Assembly (NCBI GenBank): GCA_947371715.1 | Contig: CANBQQ010000180.1 | Location: 1 to 6,725 of the forward strand | Direction: 5' to 3' | DNA from: Flavipsychrobacter stenotrophus | GTDB lineage: Bacteria > Bacteroidota > Bacteroidia > Chitinophagales > Chitinophagaceae | DNA: 6,725 nucleotides | Part shown: piece after piece, positions 1 through 6,375 of the stretch | Layout of the letters: each line of letters starts with the position of its first letter | Position numbering within the stretch: the first letter of the stretch is position 1 | Made by a program: the position numbers and the translations under genes | The notes under the pieces: generated by a model | Database searches by the model: none | The model's input: only the letters and a program-made list of their open reading frames with translations | Told to the model about the DNA's origin: nothing

Positions 1-1
1 G

Positions 2-2212
2 TACCAGAAATTCAGGGCTGAATTTGGGGAAGATGGCAACCTGATGGCGATCGCTGTCAAAACCAAAGATTTCTTTGAACCCGAATTCTTCAATGACTAT
101 GTGCTACTGGCAAAGAAGATAGCCAAGGTAAATGCTGTAGAAAATGTACTAAGTGTACCCGGTGCTATTGCACTGGTTAAAGACACAGTAACACAGAAGT
201 TGAAAGCTATGCCTATAGCGGGCACACCGCCATTTACCAATGTCGACAGCATCAAACAAACTTTCCTAAGCCTGCCGTTTTACAAAGGAATTCTTTATAA
301 TCCTGATTCTAACGCCTACCTGATGACGGTGTGGATCCAAAAGGATGTACTGAATTCTAAGGGCCGTGCAGATGTGATCAATGAAATTGTAAGGCTGGGT
401 AATGAGTTTGGAGTAAAGCACAATATAGAAATGCACTACTCGGGCCTGCCGCTTATCCGTACTGAAATGGCTATGCGCGTGCAGCACGAAATGCGCCTGT
501 TCCTGATACTCTCCTTTGTACTTACCGCTGTTATCCTGGCTTTATTCTTCCGGTCTGTAGCGGCAGTAATAGCGTCTATGCTGGTAGTGGCCATAGGGGT
601 TATCTGGTCTGTAGGAACAATAGAATTACTGGGCTATAAAATAACATTACTTACCGCACTCATTCCACCGCTTGTAGTGGTGATAGGCATTCCTAATTGT
701 GTTTACCTGCTCAACAGGTATCATTTTGAGTATGCCAAAAACCCTAACAAAATGCGCTCTCTGTTGCGCATGGTAGACAGGATGGGTATAGTAACTTTCT
801 TTACCAATCTTACCGCCGGTATTGGGTTTGGTGTTTTCTTCTTTACCAAAAGTGTATTGCTGAAGGAATTCGGACTGGTAGCGGGTATCAACATCCTCGG
901 GCTGTTCTTTATTTCACTTGTATTCATACCGGCGTTGTTCAGCTTCCTGCCGCCGCCTAATGTGCGCCACACCAGCTATCTGGAAAGCGGCTGGATCAAT
1001 AAATTACTGGAAAAGATAACTAAGTGGGTATTCAGCCACAGAATGTGGATCTACGGATTTACTATTGTTGTGTGTGTATTCTCTGTATGGGGTGTATTGA
1101 GATTAAAGAATGATGCTCATATAGTAGACGACTTGCCTAAATCCGACAAAATATATCTCGACCTGAAATTCCTGGAGAATAATTTTAAGGGTATAATGCC
1201 GTTGCAGATAGTGATAGACACCCGTAAGAAGAACGGAGTTGCATCGCTGGAAGTACTAGGTAAGATGGACAAGCTTTGCAAGTATCTGGAAACCTATCCG
1301 GAAATTGGTCGTCCACTTGCAATAACGGAGGGTATTAAATTTGCCAACCAGGCTTACTTCGGCGGTGATCCTGTTTATTACGAAGTACCGGAAGACCCTA
1401 TACAGGCAGCCTTTGTACTCCCCTACCTGCGTACTAAGGGTGGCGACAATACCAGTATGTTCTCTAAGTTGCTGCATTCTTTTGTAGATAGCACCAAGAG
1501 CAAGGCCCGTATCAGCGTGAATATGGCCGATATAGGCTCTCACCGGCTGCCTATAATGCTGGGCAAGATAAAACCTGAAGTGGACAAAATATTTGACTCT
1601 ACCAAGTATAAGGTAACCTTTACGGGAACGAGTGTTACCTTCCTGGAAGGAAGTAAGTTTATTGTAAATAGTCTGCGCGATAGTTTGATACTGGCGTTCC
1701 TATTCATCTTTGGCTGTATGGTGGCGGTATTCCGGTCATGGAGAATACTGGTAATATCAATTATCGTCAACATCGTTCCATTGTTGATAACAGCCGGCCT
1801 TATGGGCTGGATGGGCATCCGTATAAAGCCATCTACCGTACTTGTATTTAGTGTGGCATTAGGTATTACTATCGATGTTACTATCCGCTTCCTGGTAAAC
1901 TTTAAGCAGGAACTGGCGCAGCATGATGACAGTATCGCCGATACCGTACACCGCACCATTCGCGATACAGGTCTCAGCATTATCTATACATCATTGATCC
2001 TGGTAGCAGGCTTTGGGGTGTTTGCATTGTCTCAGTTCGATGGCACTAAATCTTTGGGTTATCTTACTTCTATCACATTGCTATTGGCAATGGTAACCAA
2101 CCTTACCCTGCTGCCTGCTTTACTGCTGTGGATGGATAAGGTGATAGAGAAGAAAAACAATGCCGTTTCCTTCCTGATGGGAGAAGATGAGGATGATGTG
2201 ATCAAGATGTAA
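2..2212 (+). CDS. RND/MMPL superfamily exporter, 5'-partial (C-terminal about 736 residues)
   Basis: Probable inner-membrane exporter of the RND superfamily (COG1033/MMPL type); the substrate cannot be told. The frame is open to the window edge and the residues before the ATG at 44 (YQKFRAEFGEDGN) read as ordinary family sequence, so that ATG is internal and the true start is upstream. Numbering from the ATG at 44, hydrophobic segments lie near 152-170, 172-193, 201-225, 248-270, 275-303 and 334-354, then 547-564, 568-590, 597-618, 645-664 and 672-698. This matches TM2 to TM12 of the 12-TM RND fold, with two large periplasmic loops (the first truncated, the second about 355-546). TM1 and the start of loop 1 are therefore missing. 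TM10 carries GITIDVTIRF with Asp611, the expected proton-relay position; the matching TM4 site reads IGIPNCVY and has no Asp. The C-terminus is acidic (EDEDD). The family is well supported; the role is not. Confidence 0.9.
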   Translation, partial: YQKFRAEFGEDGNLMAIAVKTKDFFEPEFFNDYVLLAKKIAKVNAVENVLSVPGAIALVKDTVTQKLKAMPIAGTPPFTNVDSIKQTFLSLPFYKGILYNPDSNAYLMTVWIQKDVLNSKGRADVINEIVRLGNEFGVKHNIEMHYSGLPLIRTEMAMRVQHEMRLFLILSFVLTAVILALFFRSVAAVIASMLVVAIGVIWSVGTIELLGYKITLLTALIPPLVVVIGIPNCVYLLNRYHFEYAKNPNKMRSLLRMVDRMGIVTFFTNLTAGIGFGVFFFTKSVLLKEFGLVAGINILGLFFISLVFIPALFSFLPPPNVRHTSYLESGWINKLLEKITKWVFSHRMWIYGFTIVVCVFSVWGVLRLKNDAHIVDDLPKSDKIYLDLKFLENNFKGIMPLQIVIDTRKKNGVASLEVLGKMDKLCKYLETYPEIGRPLAITEGIKFANQAYFGGDPVYYEVPEDPIQAAFVLPYLRTKGGDNTSMFSKLLHSFVDSTKSKARISVNMADIGSHRLPIMLGKIKPEVDKIFDSTKYKVTFTGTSVTFLEGSKFIVNSLRDSLILAFLFIFGCMVAVFRSWRILVISIIVNIVPLLITAGLMGWMGIRIKPSTVLVFSVALGITIDVTIRFLVNFKQELAQHDDSIADTVHRTIRDTGLSIIYTSLILVAGFGVFALSQFDGTKSLGYLTSITLLLAMVTNLTLLPALLLWMDKVIEKKNNAVSFLMGEDEDDVIKM

Positions 2213-2227
2213 TGTTATGAATAGCTC

Positions 2228-2255
2228 AATTGCGCAATGGCTTAATTGCTCAATG
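2228..2255. repeat. short imperfect direct repeat AATTGCKCAATG
   Basis: Two 12-bp copies, AATTGCGCAATG at 2228-2239 and AATTGCTCAATG at 2244-2255, differ at one base and start 16 bp apart. The first contains the perfect palindrome ATTGCGCAAT (2229-2238), and a partial GCTCAATT precedes it at 2224-2231. It sits between the exporter stop codon and its terminator. It resembles the short AT-rich interspersed repeats found after genes in many Bacteroidota, but genome-wide copy number cannot be seen from here. Confidence 0.5.
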
Positions 2256-2269
2256 AAAAGATTTATTAG

Positions 2270-2302
2270 ATACCCACTTGCGTTGCAGGTGGGTATTTTT
2301 TT
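2270..2302 (+). terminator. intrinsic terminator after the RND exporter gene
   Basis: A 12-bp stem pairs 2270-2281 (ATACCCACTTGC) with 2285-2296 (GCAGGTGGGTAT), with one G-T wobble and a nominal GTT loop. A run of seven T follows at 2296-2302. It lies 58 bp after the exporter stop codon. It may also block convergent transcription from the minus-strand gene ending at 2403, although on that strand the hairpin is followed only by AT-rich sequence and no clean T tract. Confidence 0.88.
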
Positions 2303-2402
2303 ATCTTAACCATGATTCGCATGATTATAAGAAAGACAGGATGCCAGGTTGTTGCAGGTGAAAGGCAATTGGCTTGGAATGCATTCGTCAGTTTTGGGTG
2401 TG
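2303..2402. other. convergent intergenic spacer, no gene seen
   Basis: This is the rest of the gap between the exporter terminator and the end of the minus-strand operon. I find no plausible coding sequence or RNA. A palindrome GAATGCATTC (2377-2386) and a 7-bp inverted pair GGAATGC (2376-2382) / GCATTCC (2408-2414) are present, but the loop is 25 bases, no T tract follows on either strand, and the right arm enters the neighbouring gene. Confidence 0.6.
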
Positions 2403-2927
2403 TTACAGCATTCCCGATTCAATAAGTGTTTTGCGCCGGGAATGATCGGCATGGATGGATTGCTGAATTAGGTTAAGTAGCTTTTGATTGTCTACCTTGA
2501 TGTTATCCGTCCAGATATTAAGTTCCTGGAACCCCAGTTCTTTATTGAACTTTACAACAGACCTGTATATTCGTCCTTTACTGCGGGCGGGCGAATACTC
2601 GTCATCAACTTTCAGGCAAATAAAGTGCTGCTTATTTATCCGGGCCGGATATGCATCTTTAATGATCTCCCAATTGATAATTTTATCGCTGAGGTTGCGA
2701 ACGAAAATGCCTGTTTCGTTGAGTATGATCTGGGGCCTGCGATCGAGAATAAATGAAAGCCCTAGTGGGTATCCTAAACCAAAGAACCCAATACACAACA
2801 GGAACTTTATCCTTTCCGTTTCCTCTCCCTTTACCAGGAAAAATATTGACGGAATAACAAATAGAGAAGACATCAAGATAAACTTGACACCTTTCCATGC
2901 CGACTTGTAGATCTTTATTTCGTTCAT
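2403..2927 (-). CDS. STM3941-family two-TM membrane protein, function unknown
   Basis: A 174-residue protein that I recognise as the STM3941 family, a widespread group of small membrane proteins with no established biochemical role. It opens with MNEIKIYKS, typical of the family, followed by two hydrophobic segments at about 15-33 and 41-61. A soluble domain then begins with LDRRPQIILNETGIFVR (61-77), contains INWEIIKDAY (84-93), and continues to a basic tail (HSRRK). The RRPQIxxNExGI and INWExIKDAY blocks are what I use to assign the family. The length is normal and nothing looks broken. The start at 2927 is 14 bp after the prenyltransferase stop codon, so it is probably the last gene of that operon. 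No Shine-Dalgarno site is visible. The soluble part looks like a small beta-rich domain on the cytoplasmic face; this is inference. Confidence 0.75.
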   Translation of the reverse strand: MNEIKIYKSAWKGVKFILMSSLFVIPSIFFLVKGEETERIKFLLCIGFFGLGYPLGLSFILDRRPQIILNETGIFVRNLSDKIINWEIIKDAYPARINKQHFICLKVDDEYSPARSKGRIYRSVVKFNKELGFQELNIWTDNIKVDNQKLLNLIQQSIHADHSRRKTLIESGML

Positions 2928-2941
2928 GGTAAACTAAATGC

Positions 2942-3838
2942 CTACAGCATTTTACCCAGGTAAATTGAAGCAATAGTTATGGCGGAAAATACCACACTGG
3001 CAATGCCATTGGTATTGCCGAAAGCAATATTGATCTTGCTGAGGTCTGTTGGCTTTACCAGCAGGTGCTGGTAGGTAAGGGCGCCTAGATAGAATGCAGC
3101 TCCTATCCAGTATACAAAGTTGAAGTGACCATAAACACCAGCATACAGTACAAAAACAGCAGATACAACGTGCAGTAATGTAGATACAATCAATGCATTG
3201 CGCACACCAAGAGCTGCCGGTATCGAATGAAGCTTCTGGCTGCGGTCGAATGACTCATCTTGCAAGGCATAAATGATATCGAACCCCGACACCCAGGTAA
3301 ACACCATAAAGGAGAAAAGGATAGGCAACAGATCGAACTTGCCGGTAACTGACAGGTATGCGCCTATAGGAGAAAGGGATAGACCAACACCTAATACCAG
3401 GTGACATAGTGCGGTAAAACGCTTGGTATAGCTATAGAAAAGGATAACGAACAGTGCTACAAATGACAAGTAAAAACAGGCCTCATTAATAAACCATGTA
3501 GTGGCGACAAATAATACACAATTGAGAATGGTGAAAGCCAACGCATGGTTGGGCTTTATAACACCTGCGGGTATTTCTCTGACTGCTGTACGAGGATTAA
3601 GGGCATCAAAGCGACGATCGAGATAGCGGTTGAAAGCCATTGCCGCACTTCGTGCAAAAACCATGCACAGCAACATTTTACCGAAGCCGGCCAATTTATT
3701 ATAAGGTTCTGTAATCGTAGTTATTGCCAGCACAAACCCTATTATTGCAAACGGCAAAGCGAAAACAGTATGGCTGAATTTTATTAGGGATAGGTAGTGC
3801 TTTACTTTATCTATTGGCGAAATGCTCACTGTGTTCAT
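2942..3838 (-). CDS. mqnP: UbiA-family prenyltransferase, likely MqnP (menaquinone biosynthesis)
   Basis: A 298-residue integral membrane prenyltransferase. It carries both Asp-rich sites of the UbiA superfamily: NRYLDRRFD (N70, D74, D78) in ARSAAMAFNRYLDRRFD, and DESFD (D194, D198) in YALQDESFD. These bind Mg2+ and the polyprenyl diphosphate. The context AAMAFNR..D...D..NPRT..REIPAG is the form seen in the UbiA-like group that includes MqnP, which prenylates 1,4-dihydroxy-6-naphthoate in the futalosine route to menaquinone. Proteins of this group are often labelled 4-hydroxybenzoate polyprenyltransferase (UbiA); ubiquinone is not expected in Bacteroidota, so MqnP fits better. Eight or so hydrophobic stretches fill the sequence, as in the family, and the length is normal. 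Its ATG follows the DUF1573 stop codon by 2 bp, which suggests coupled translation. Superfamily membership is near certain; the exact substrate depends on whether mqnA-E genes exist elsewhere. Confidence 0.85.
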   Translation of the reverse strand: MNTVSISPIDKVKHYLSLIKFSHTVFALPFAIIGFVLAITTITEPYNKLAGFGKMLLCMVFARSAAMAFNRYLDRRFDALNPRTAVREIPAGVIKPNHALAFTILNCVLFVATTWFINEACFYLSFVALFVILFYSYTKRFTALCHLVLGVGLSLSPIGAYLSVTGKFDLLPILFSFMVFTWVSGFDIIYALQDESFDRSQKLHSIPAALGVRNALIVSTLLHVVSAVFVLYAGVYGHFNFVYWIGAAFYLGALTYQHLLVKPTDLSKINIAFGNTNGIASVVFSAITIASIYLGKML

Positions 3839-3840
3839 AA

Positions 3841-4368
3841 TTATCTAACTTCTGCCTCTACTGTAATGGATACTGCCTCAGGCAATGCATTGGAGTGCAC
3901 CACTATATTCTTTTCTTCGTGGCCTAAATGGCCTTCACTATTGTACAATATAGTTATCTCGCCATCGCTACCGGGAGCTATTGATTCTAATGGAAAATTA
4001 GGGGTAGTACAACCGCATGTAACATCAGTTTTAGCGATCATCAGCGGGTTTTGTCCGGTATTCTTAAAACGGAATACGTGTGTAACGATACGACCTACAC
4101 TTACTGTGCCGAAGTTGAACTTAGTTTCATAGAACTGCATAGTGGTCTTAGGCATTTCTGCTACTATCTGGCTGCGGCTGCGTGTTTGTTCGGGATAAAT
4201 TTCACCGCGGTAAACCTCTCCGTCCCGTGAATAAAAAACACCCTCTCCGCCACTATGAAATTTCCGGAACATTGCATTTTTACTTACACCCGTCAATTCA
4301 ACTATTGTCAAAGTAAATATGGACAATGTAAGGATGGTCAGTAAAACGTATTTATAATTAGTATCCAT
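3841..4368 (-). CDS. DUF1573 domain protein with N-terminal membrane anchor
   Basis: A 175-residue protein. I place the start at 4368 (MDTNYKYVLL) rather than the in-frame ATG at 4404: the 12 extra residues add a polar, Cys-containing stretch before a normal anchor, and a promoter-like box (4391-4398) lies inside the extension. Residues 7-26 form one hydrophobic segment, either a signal anchor or an uncleaved signal peptide, leaving the rest in the periplasm. The DUF1573 domain spans about 80-165, with FNFGTVSVG, the hallmark CGCTTP (C118, C120), the IAPGSDGEITI block and the GHEEKNIVVHSN block. The fold is expected to be Ig-like (ASPM/SPD-2/Hydin type). Its function is unknown; DUF1573 proteins are abundant in Bacteroidota. 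Residues 30-78 are a polar linker. The stop codon lies 2 bp before the prenyltransferase ATG. Confidence 0.85.
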   Translation of the reverse strand: MDTNYKYVLLTILTLSIFTLTIVELTGVSKNAMFRKFHSGGEGVFYSRDGEVYRGEIYPEQTRSRSQIVAEMPKTTMQFYETKFNFGTVSVGRIVTHVFRFKNTGQNPLMIAKTDVTCGCTTPNFPLESIAPGSDGEITILYNSEGHLGHEEKNIVVHSNALPEAVSITVEAEVR

Positions 4369-4390
4369 GCGGGATATCTTAAGTTTACAG

Positions 4391-4426
4391 CAAATATATG
4401 CCAAAACGTCTTAGACCTGTAGCAAA
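4391..4426 (-). promoter_or_regulatory. candidate promoter for the DUF1573-prenyltransferase operon
   Basis: On the minus strand, TATATTTG (4398 to 4391) matches the Bacteroidota -7 consensus TAnnTTTG exactly. A TTTG at 4426-4423 could be the -33 element, but the 24-bp spacer is longer than the usual 19-21. Transcription would begin near 4385, giving a leader of about 16 bases before the chosen start at 4368. The -7 box is good and the whole is tentative. Confidence 0.4.
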
Positions 4427-4456
4427 TACCTGCATAACTGGTTATCAATAACTAGC

Positions 4457-4879
4457 TTATAACATCTTTTTGAGGGTGCAGTCTATGTCGGCCGTCACTT
4501 TATGGCGGTCTTTATCAAGGGGTTGCAGGCTGCCATCGGCATTTAAGACATAGTACATCGCCTTTTCTTCATTGTCGTAGTTGAGGATGATCATCATTAC
4601 TTTACGGCCTTCAAATATGTCTTTGGCTATGATCCATTCACCACTTACGCGGGATGTCACATCTGTACCACCCTTGCTTACATACTTGTCACGGAGTGAA
4701 AACTCTCCTGTGGAATCGGTCCCGTATTTCAGATCCAGGTTGGTTTCTATGATCTTACATTCCTCGCAAGGCAAATTGCCTTTGTAGGTGCCGGCGACCA
4801 TAGGCTTTTGTACATCCTGCGCCCTAACAAAGCCGGAAAACAAAATACTTACAATAAATAGTAGAATATGCTTGCTCAT
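4457..4879 (-). CDS. secreted NlpE N-terminal-domain-like protein
   Basis: A 140-residue exported protein. Residues 1-20 are a clean signal peptide (hydrophobic core ILLFIVSILFSGF) with a probable signal peptidase I cut after VRA, before QDVQ. The mature part begins AGTYKGNLPCEECKIIETNL, which matches the start of the NlpE N-terminal (copper resistance/envelope stress lipoprotein) domain, including the CxxC pair C38 and C41. The later LNADGSLQPLDKD also fits the small beta-barrel of this family. There is no lipobox cysteine, so unlike E. coli NlpE this one appears soluble in the periplasm, and it lacks the C-terminal OB-type domain. A third cysteine, C134, lies near the C-terminus. The gene is first of four on this strand, 88 bp upstream of the DUF1573 start. 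No Shine-Dalgarno site is seen. Role in metal or envelope sensing is only a family-based guess. Confidence 0.72.
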   Translation of the reverse strand: MSKHILLFIVSILFSGFVRAQDVQKPMVAGTYKGNLPCEECKIIETNLDLKYGTDSTGEFSLRDKYVSKGGTDVTSRVSGEWIIAKDIFEGRKVMMIILNYDNEEKAMYYVLNADGSLQPLDKDRHKVTADIDCTLKKML

Positions 4880-4917
4880 TGTATTATCTGTTGATTACCA
4901 GTTTAGTAAGCCTCTTA

Positions 4918-4947
4918 CAAATATCATGGATTTCAGGGAATAAACAA
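4918..4947 (-). promoter_or_regulatory. candidate promoter for the NlpE-like gene
   Basis: On the minus strand, GATATTTG (4925 to 4918) differs from the Bacteroidota -7 box TAnnTTTG only at the first base, and TTG at 4947-4945 lies 19 bp upstream, the preferred spacing for the -33 element. Transcription would start near 4911, leaving about 32 untranslated bases before the ATG at 4879. Confidence 0.4.
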
Positions 4948-5029
4948 TGTTTGAAAAATTGTACCGGCGCAGCTCGCTAAGTCATTCTCATGGAGTGGAC
5001 TAAAAGATGACGAAAATCATACATGGCTG

Positions 5030-5062
5030 TTGAATGCAGGGGCAGAAATATGTTTAAATTTG
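5030..5062 (+). promoter_or_regulatory. candidate promoter for trhO
   Basis: TAAATTTG at 5055-5062 is an exact match to the Bacteroidota -7 consensus TAnnTTTG. A TTG at 5030-5032 lies 22 bp upstream, slightly beyond the usual spacing for the -33 element. A start of transcription near 5069 leaves a leader of about 27 bases before the ATG at 5096, and argues against translation starting at the in-frame TTG at 5030. Confidence 0.45.
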
Positions 5063-5083
5063 CCTTTTTCTCACTTTAAAATT

Positions 5084-5089
5084 GGAAGG
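5084..5089 (+). promoter_or_regulatory. Shine-Dalgarno-like site for trhO
   Basis: GGAAGG ends 6 bases before the ATG at 5096. It is the only clear purine-rich ribosome binding site before a gene in this window, and it helps fix the trhO start. Confidence 0.55.
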
Positions 5090-5095
5090 TACACA

Positions 5096-6178
5096 ATGCC
5101 AGTGTTACACAACCGGGTTAATAACGAGGAACTGAAGCAGCTAATGCTTAGCGAAAAAGAACCCCGCACAACAGTTTCTTTCTACAAGTATTTCAACATT
5201 GCCGATCCTGTTGCATTCCGCAACGAGAACTACATTAAGTTCAACGAACTGAAAGTTTTCGGCCGTATCTACATTGCCCATGAGGGCATTAACGGACAGG
5301 TTAGCGTGCCGGCCGGCAATTATGAGGCTTTTAAGGAGGCTTTATATGCTGCAGCCCCTGAGCTGAACGGCATCCGCATGAATATTGCGGTTGATGATGA
5401 TGGTAAGTCTTTCTGGGTGCTGCGTATGAAGGTGCGTCCGAAGGTGGTTGCAGATGGCATTGACGACCCTGATTTCGACCCGTCGAAAACGGGCAAGTAT
5501 CTGAAAGCCAAAGAATACAATGAGCTGGCAGAAAAGCCTGATACCATCATTGTAGATATGCGCAATCACTATGAGTATGAAGTTGGTCATTTTGAAAGAG
5601 CCATTGAGGTACCCTCAGATACCTTCCGCGATCAGTTGCCAATGGCGGTAGATATGCTCAAAGACAAAAAGGACCAGAATATCATTATGTATTGCACCGG
5701 CGGTATACGCTGCGAAAAAGCAAGTGCCTACATGCTGCATAATGGATTCAAAAATGTTTTTCATGTGGAGGGTGGCATTATTGAATATGCCCGCAAAGCC
5801 AAAGAACAGCAGTTGCCTGTAAAATTCATCGGCAAGAACTTCGTGTTTGACGAGCGCCTTGGCGAGCGCATAACAGAAGACATCATAGCCGAGTGCCACA
5901 TTTGTGGTAAGCCATGCGATACACATACCAACTGCGCCAACGATGGCTGCCACCTGCTGTTTATACAATGCCCTGAATGCGCCGCTCAGTATGAAGGCTG
6001 TTGCAGCGAGTCATGTATGGAGGAGAAGAATATGTCTCCCGAAGAGCAGAAAGCACTGAGAGCAGGCCGTGAAAATGGCACCATGATCTTCAATAAATCT
6101 AAAGATCACCCGCTTAGGAAGCACAGGGAAGAGTGGAAAGCGGACCAGCTAAAGAGACAGGCAGAACACGAACAATAA
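5096..6178 (+). CDS. trhO: tRNA uridine(34) hydroxylase (TrhO/YceA, rhodanese family)
   Basis: A 360-residue cytoplasmic enzyme that hydroxylates the wobble uridine 34 of tRNAs to 5-hydroxyuridine with oxygen, the first step to cmo5U/mcmo5U-type modifications. I chose the ATG at 5096 because GGAAGG sits 6 bp upstream; an in-frame TTG at 5030 would add 22 residues with no family resemblance. The N-terminal acylphosphatase-like domain (about 25-120) holds VSFYKYFNI and IYIAHEGINGQVS. The rhodanese domain (about 145-240) has VDMRNHYEYEVGHF and the active-site loop YCTGGIRCEKAS with catalytic Cys200 and a second Cys206. The C-terminal region (about 250-335) has ten cysteines, C267 to C307, in the pattern seen in long UPF0176 members (CHICGKPCDTHTNC, GCCSESC), suggesting metal binding. 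The tail is charged and helical. The length is usual for the family. It appears monocistronic, with its own promoter and terminator. Confidence 0.95.
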   Translation: MPVLHNRVNNEELKQLMLSEKEPRTTVSFYKYFNIADPVAFRNENYIKFNELKVFGRIYIAHEGINGQVSVPAGNYEAFKEALYAAAPELNGIRMNIAVDDDGKSFWVLRMKVRPKVVADGIDDPDFDPSKTGKYLKAKEYNELAEKPDTIIVDMRNHYEYEVGHFERAIEVPSDTFRDQLPMAVDMLKDKKDQNIIMYCTGGIRCEKASAYMLHNGFKNVFHVEGGIIEYARKAKEQQLPVKFIGKNFVFDERLGERITEDIIAECHICGKPCDTHTNCANDGCHLLFIQCPECAAQYEGCCSESCMEEKNMSPEEQKALRAGRENGTMIFNKSKDHPLRKHREEWKADQLKRQAEHEQ

Positions 6179-6195
6179 CTTTTGAAATGATACAT

Positions 6196-6225
6196 TGCCC
6201 CGGCTTATGCAACCGGGGCATTTTT
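6196..6225 (+). terminator. intrinsic terminator after trhO
   Basis: An 8-bp GC-rich stem pairs TGCCCCGG (6196-6203) with CCGGGGCA (6213-6220) across a 9-base loop, followed directly by five T (6221-6225). It begins 17 bp after the trhO stop codon, so trhO transcription should end here. Confidence 0.9.
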
Positions 6226-6375
6226 ATATTCTTGACTGTCTGGACCTTGATAAGCGTGATGAAAGGATCGAAGGATAACTTTTATTCGACTCAAAGAGAA
6301 TCAACATTGTTGCTACCCTATTATGCTAACTGCCAATAAAATGCGACTTTTGATGCGCAATTATTAAGCATATCT
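6226..6375. other. intergenic region before the TraB/GumN gene, no gene seen
   Basis: These 150 bp presumably hold the promoter of the next gene, but I find no convincing match. TAACTTTT (6276-6283) and GACTTTTG (6345-6352) are each one base off the TAnnTTTG box, and neither has a -33 TTG at suitable spacing. No structured RNA or small gene is evident. Confidence 0.5.

Noticed and set aside
44..46. ATG at 44 as the start of the RND exporter
   Set aside because: The frame stays open to base 2 with family-like residues, and TM1 and part of loop 1 are missing; the gene begins before the window.
1540..1980. 146-codon open frame on the minus strand inside the exporter gene
   Set aside because: It lies antisense to conserved RND sequence, its translation is rich in Ile, Thr, Arg and Ser with no recognisable domain, and it has no start signals.
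2484..2910. Two plus-strand open frames (90 and 140 codons) opposite the STM3941-family gene
   Set aside because: Both are antisense to a protein with recognisable family blocks, overlap one another in different frames and show no domain.
4369..4404. 12-residue N-terminal extension of the DUF1573 protein (ATG at 4404)
   Set aside because: The extension overlaps the best -7 promoter box and adds polar residues before a normal membrane anchor; the start at 4368 is better.
4441..4452. GTTATCAATAAC as a hairpin terminator after the NlpE-like gene
   Set aside because: The stem is only 5 bp with a 2-base loop and no T tract, so it would not end transcription.
4947..5003. Small plus-strand frame encoding MFEKLYRRSSLSHSHGVD in the divergent region
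   Set aside because: At 18 residues with no ribosome binding site or promoter, and located upstream of the likely trhO promoter, it cannot be supported as a leader peptide.
5615..5968. 117-codon minus-strand open frame inside trhO
   Set aside because: It is antisense to the rhodanese and Cys-rich regions of a clearly real gene; its hydrophobic look follows from the opposite strand's codons.
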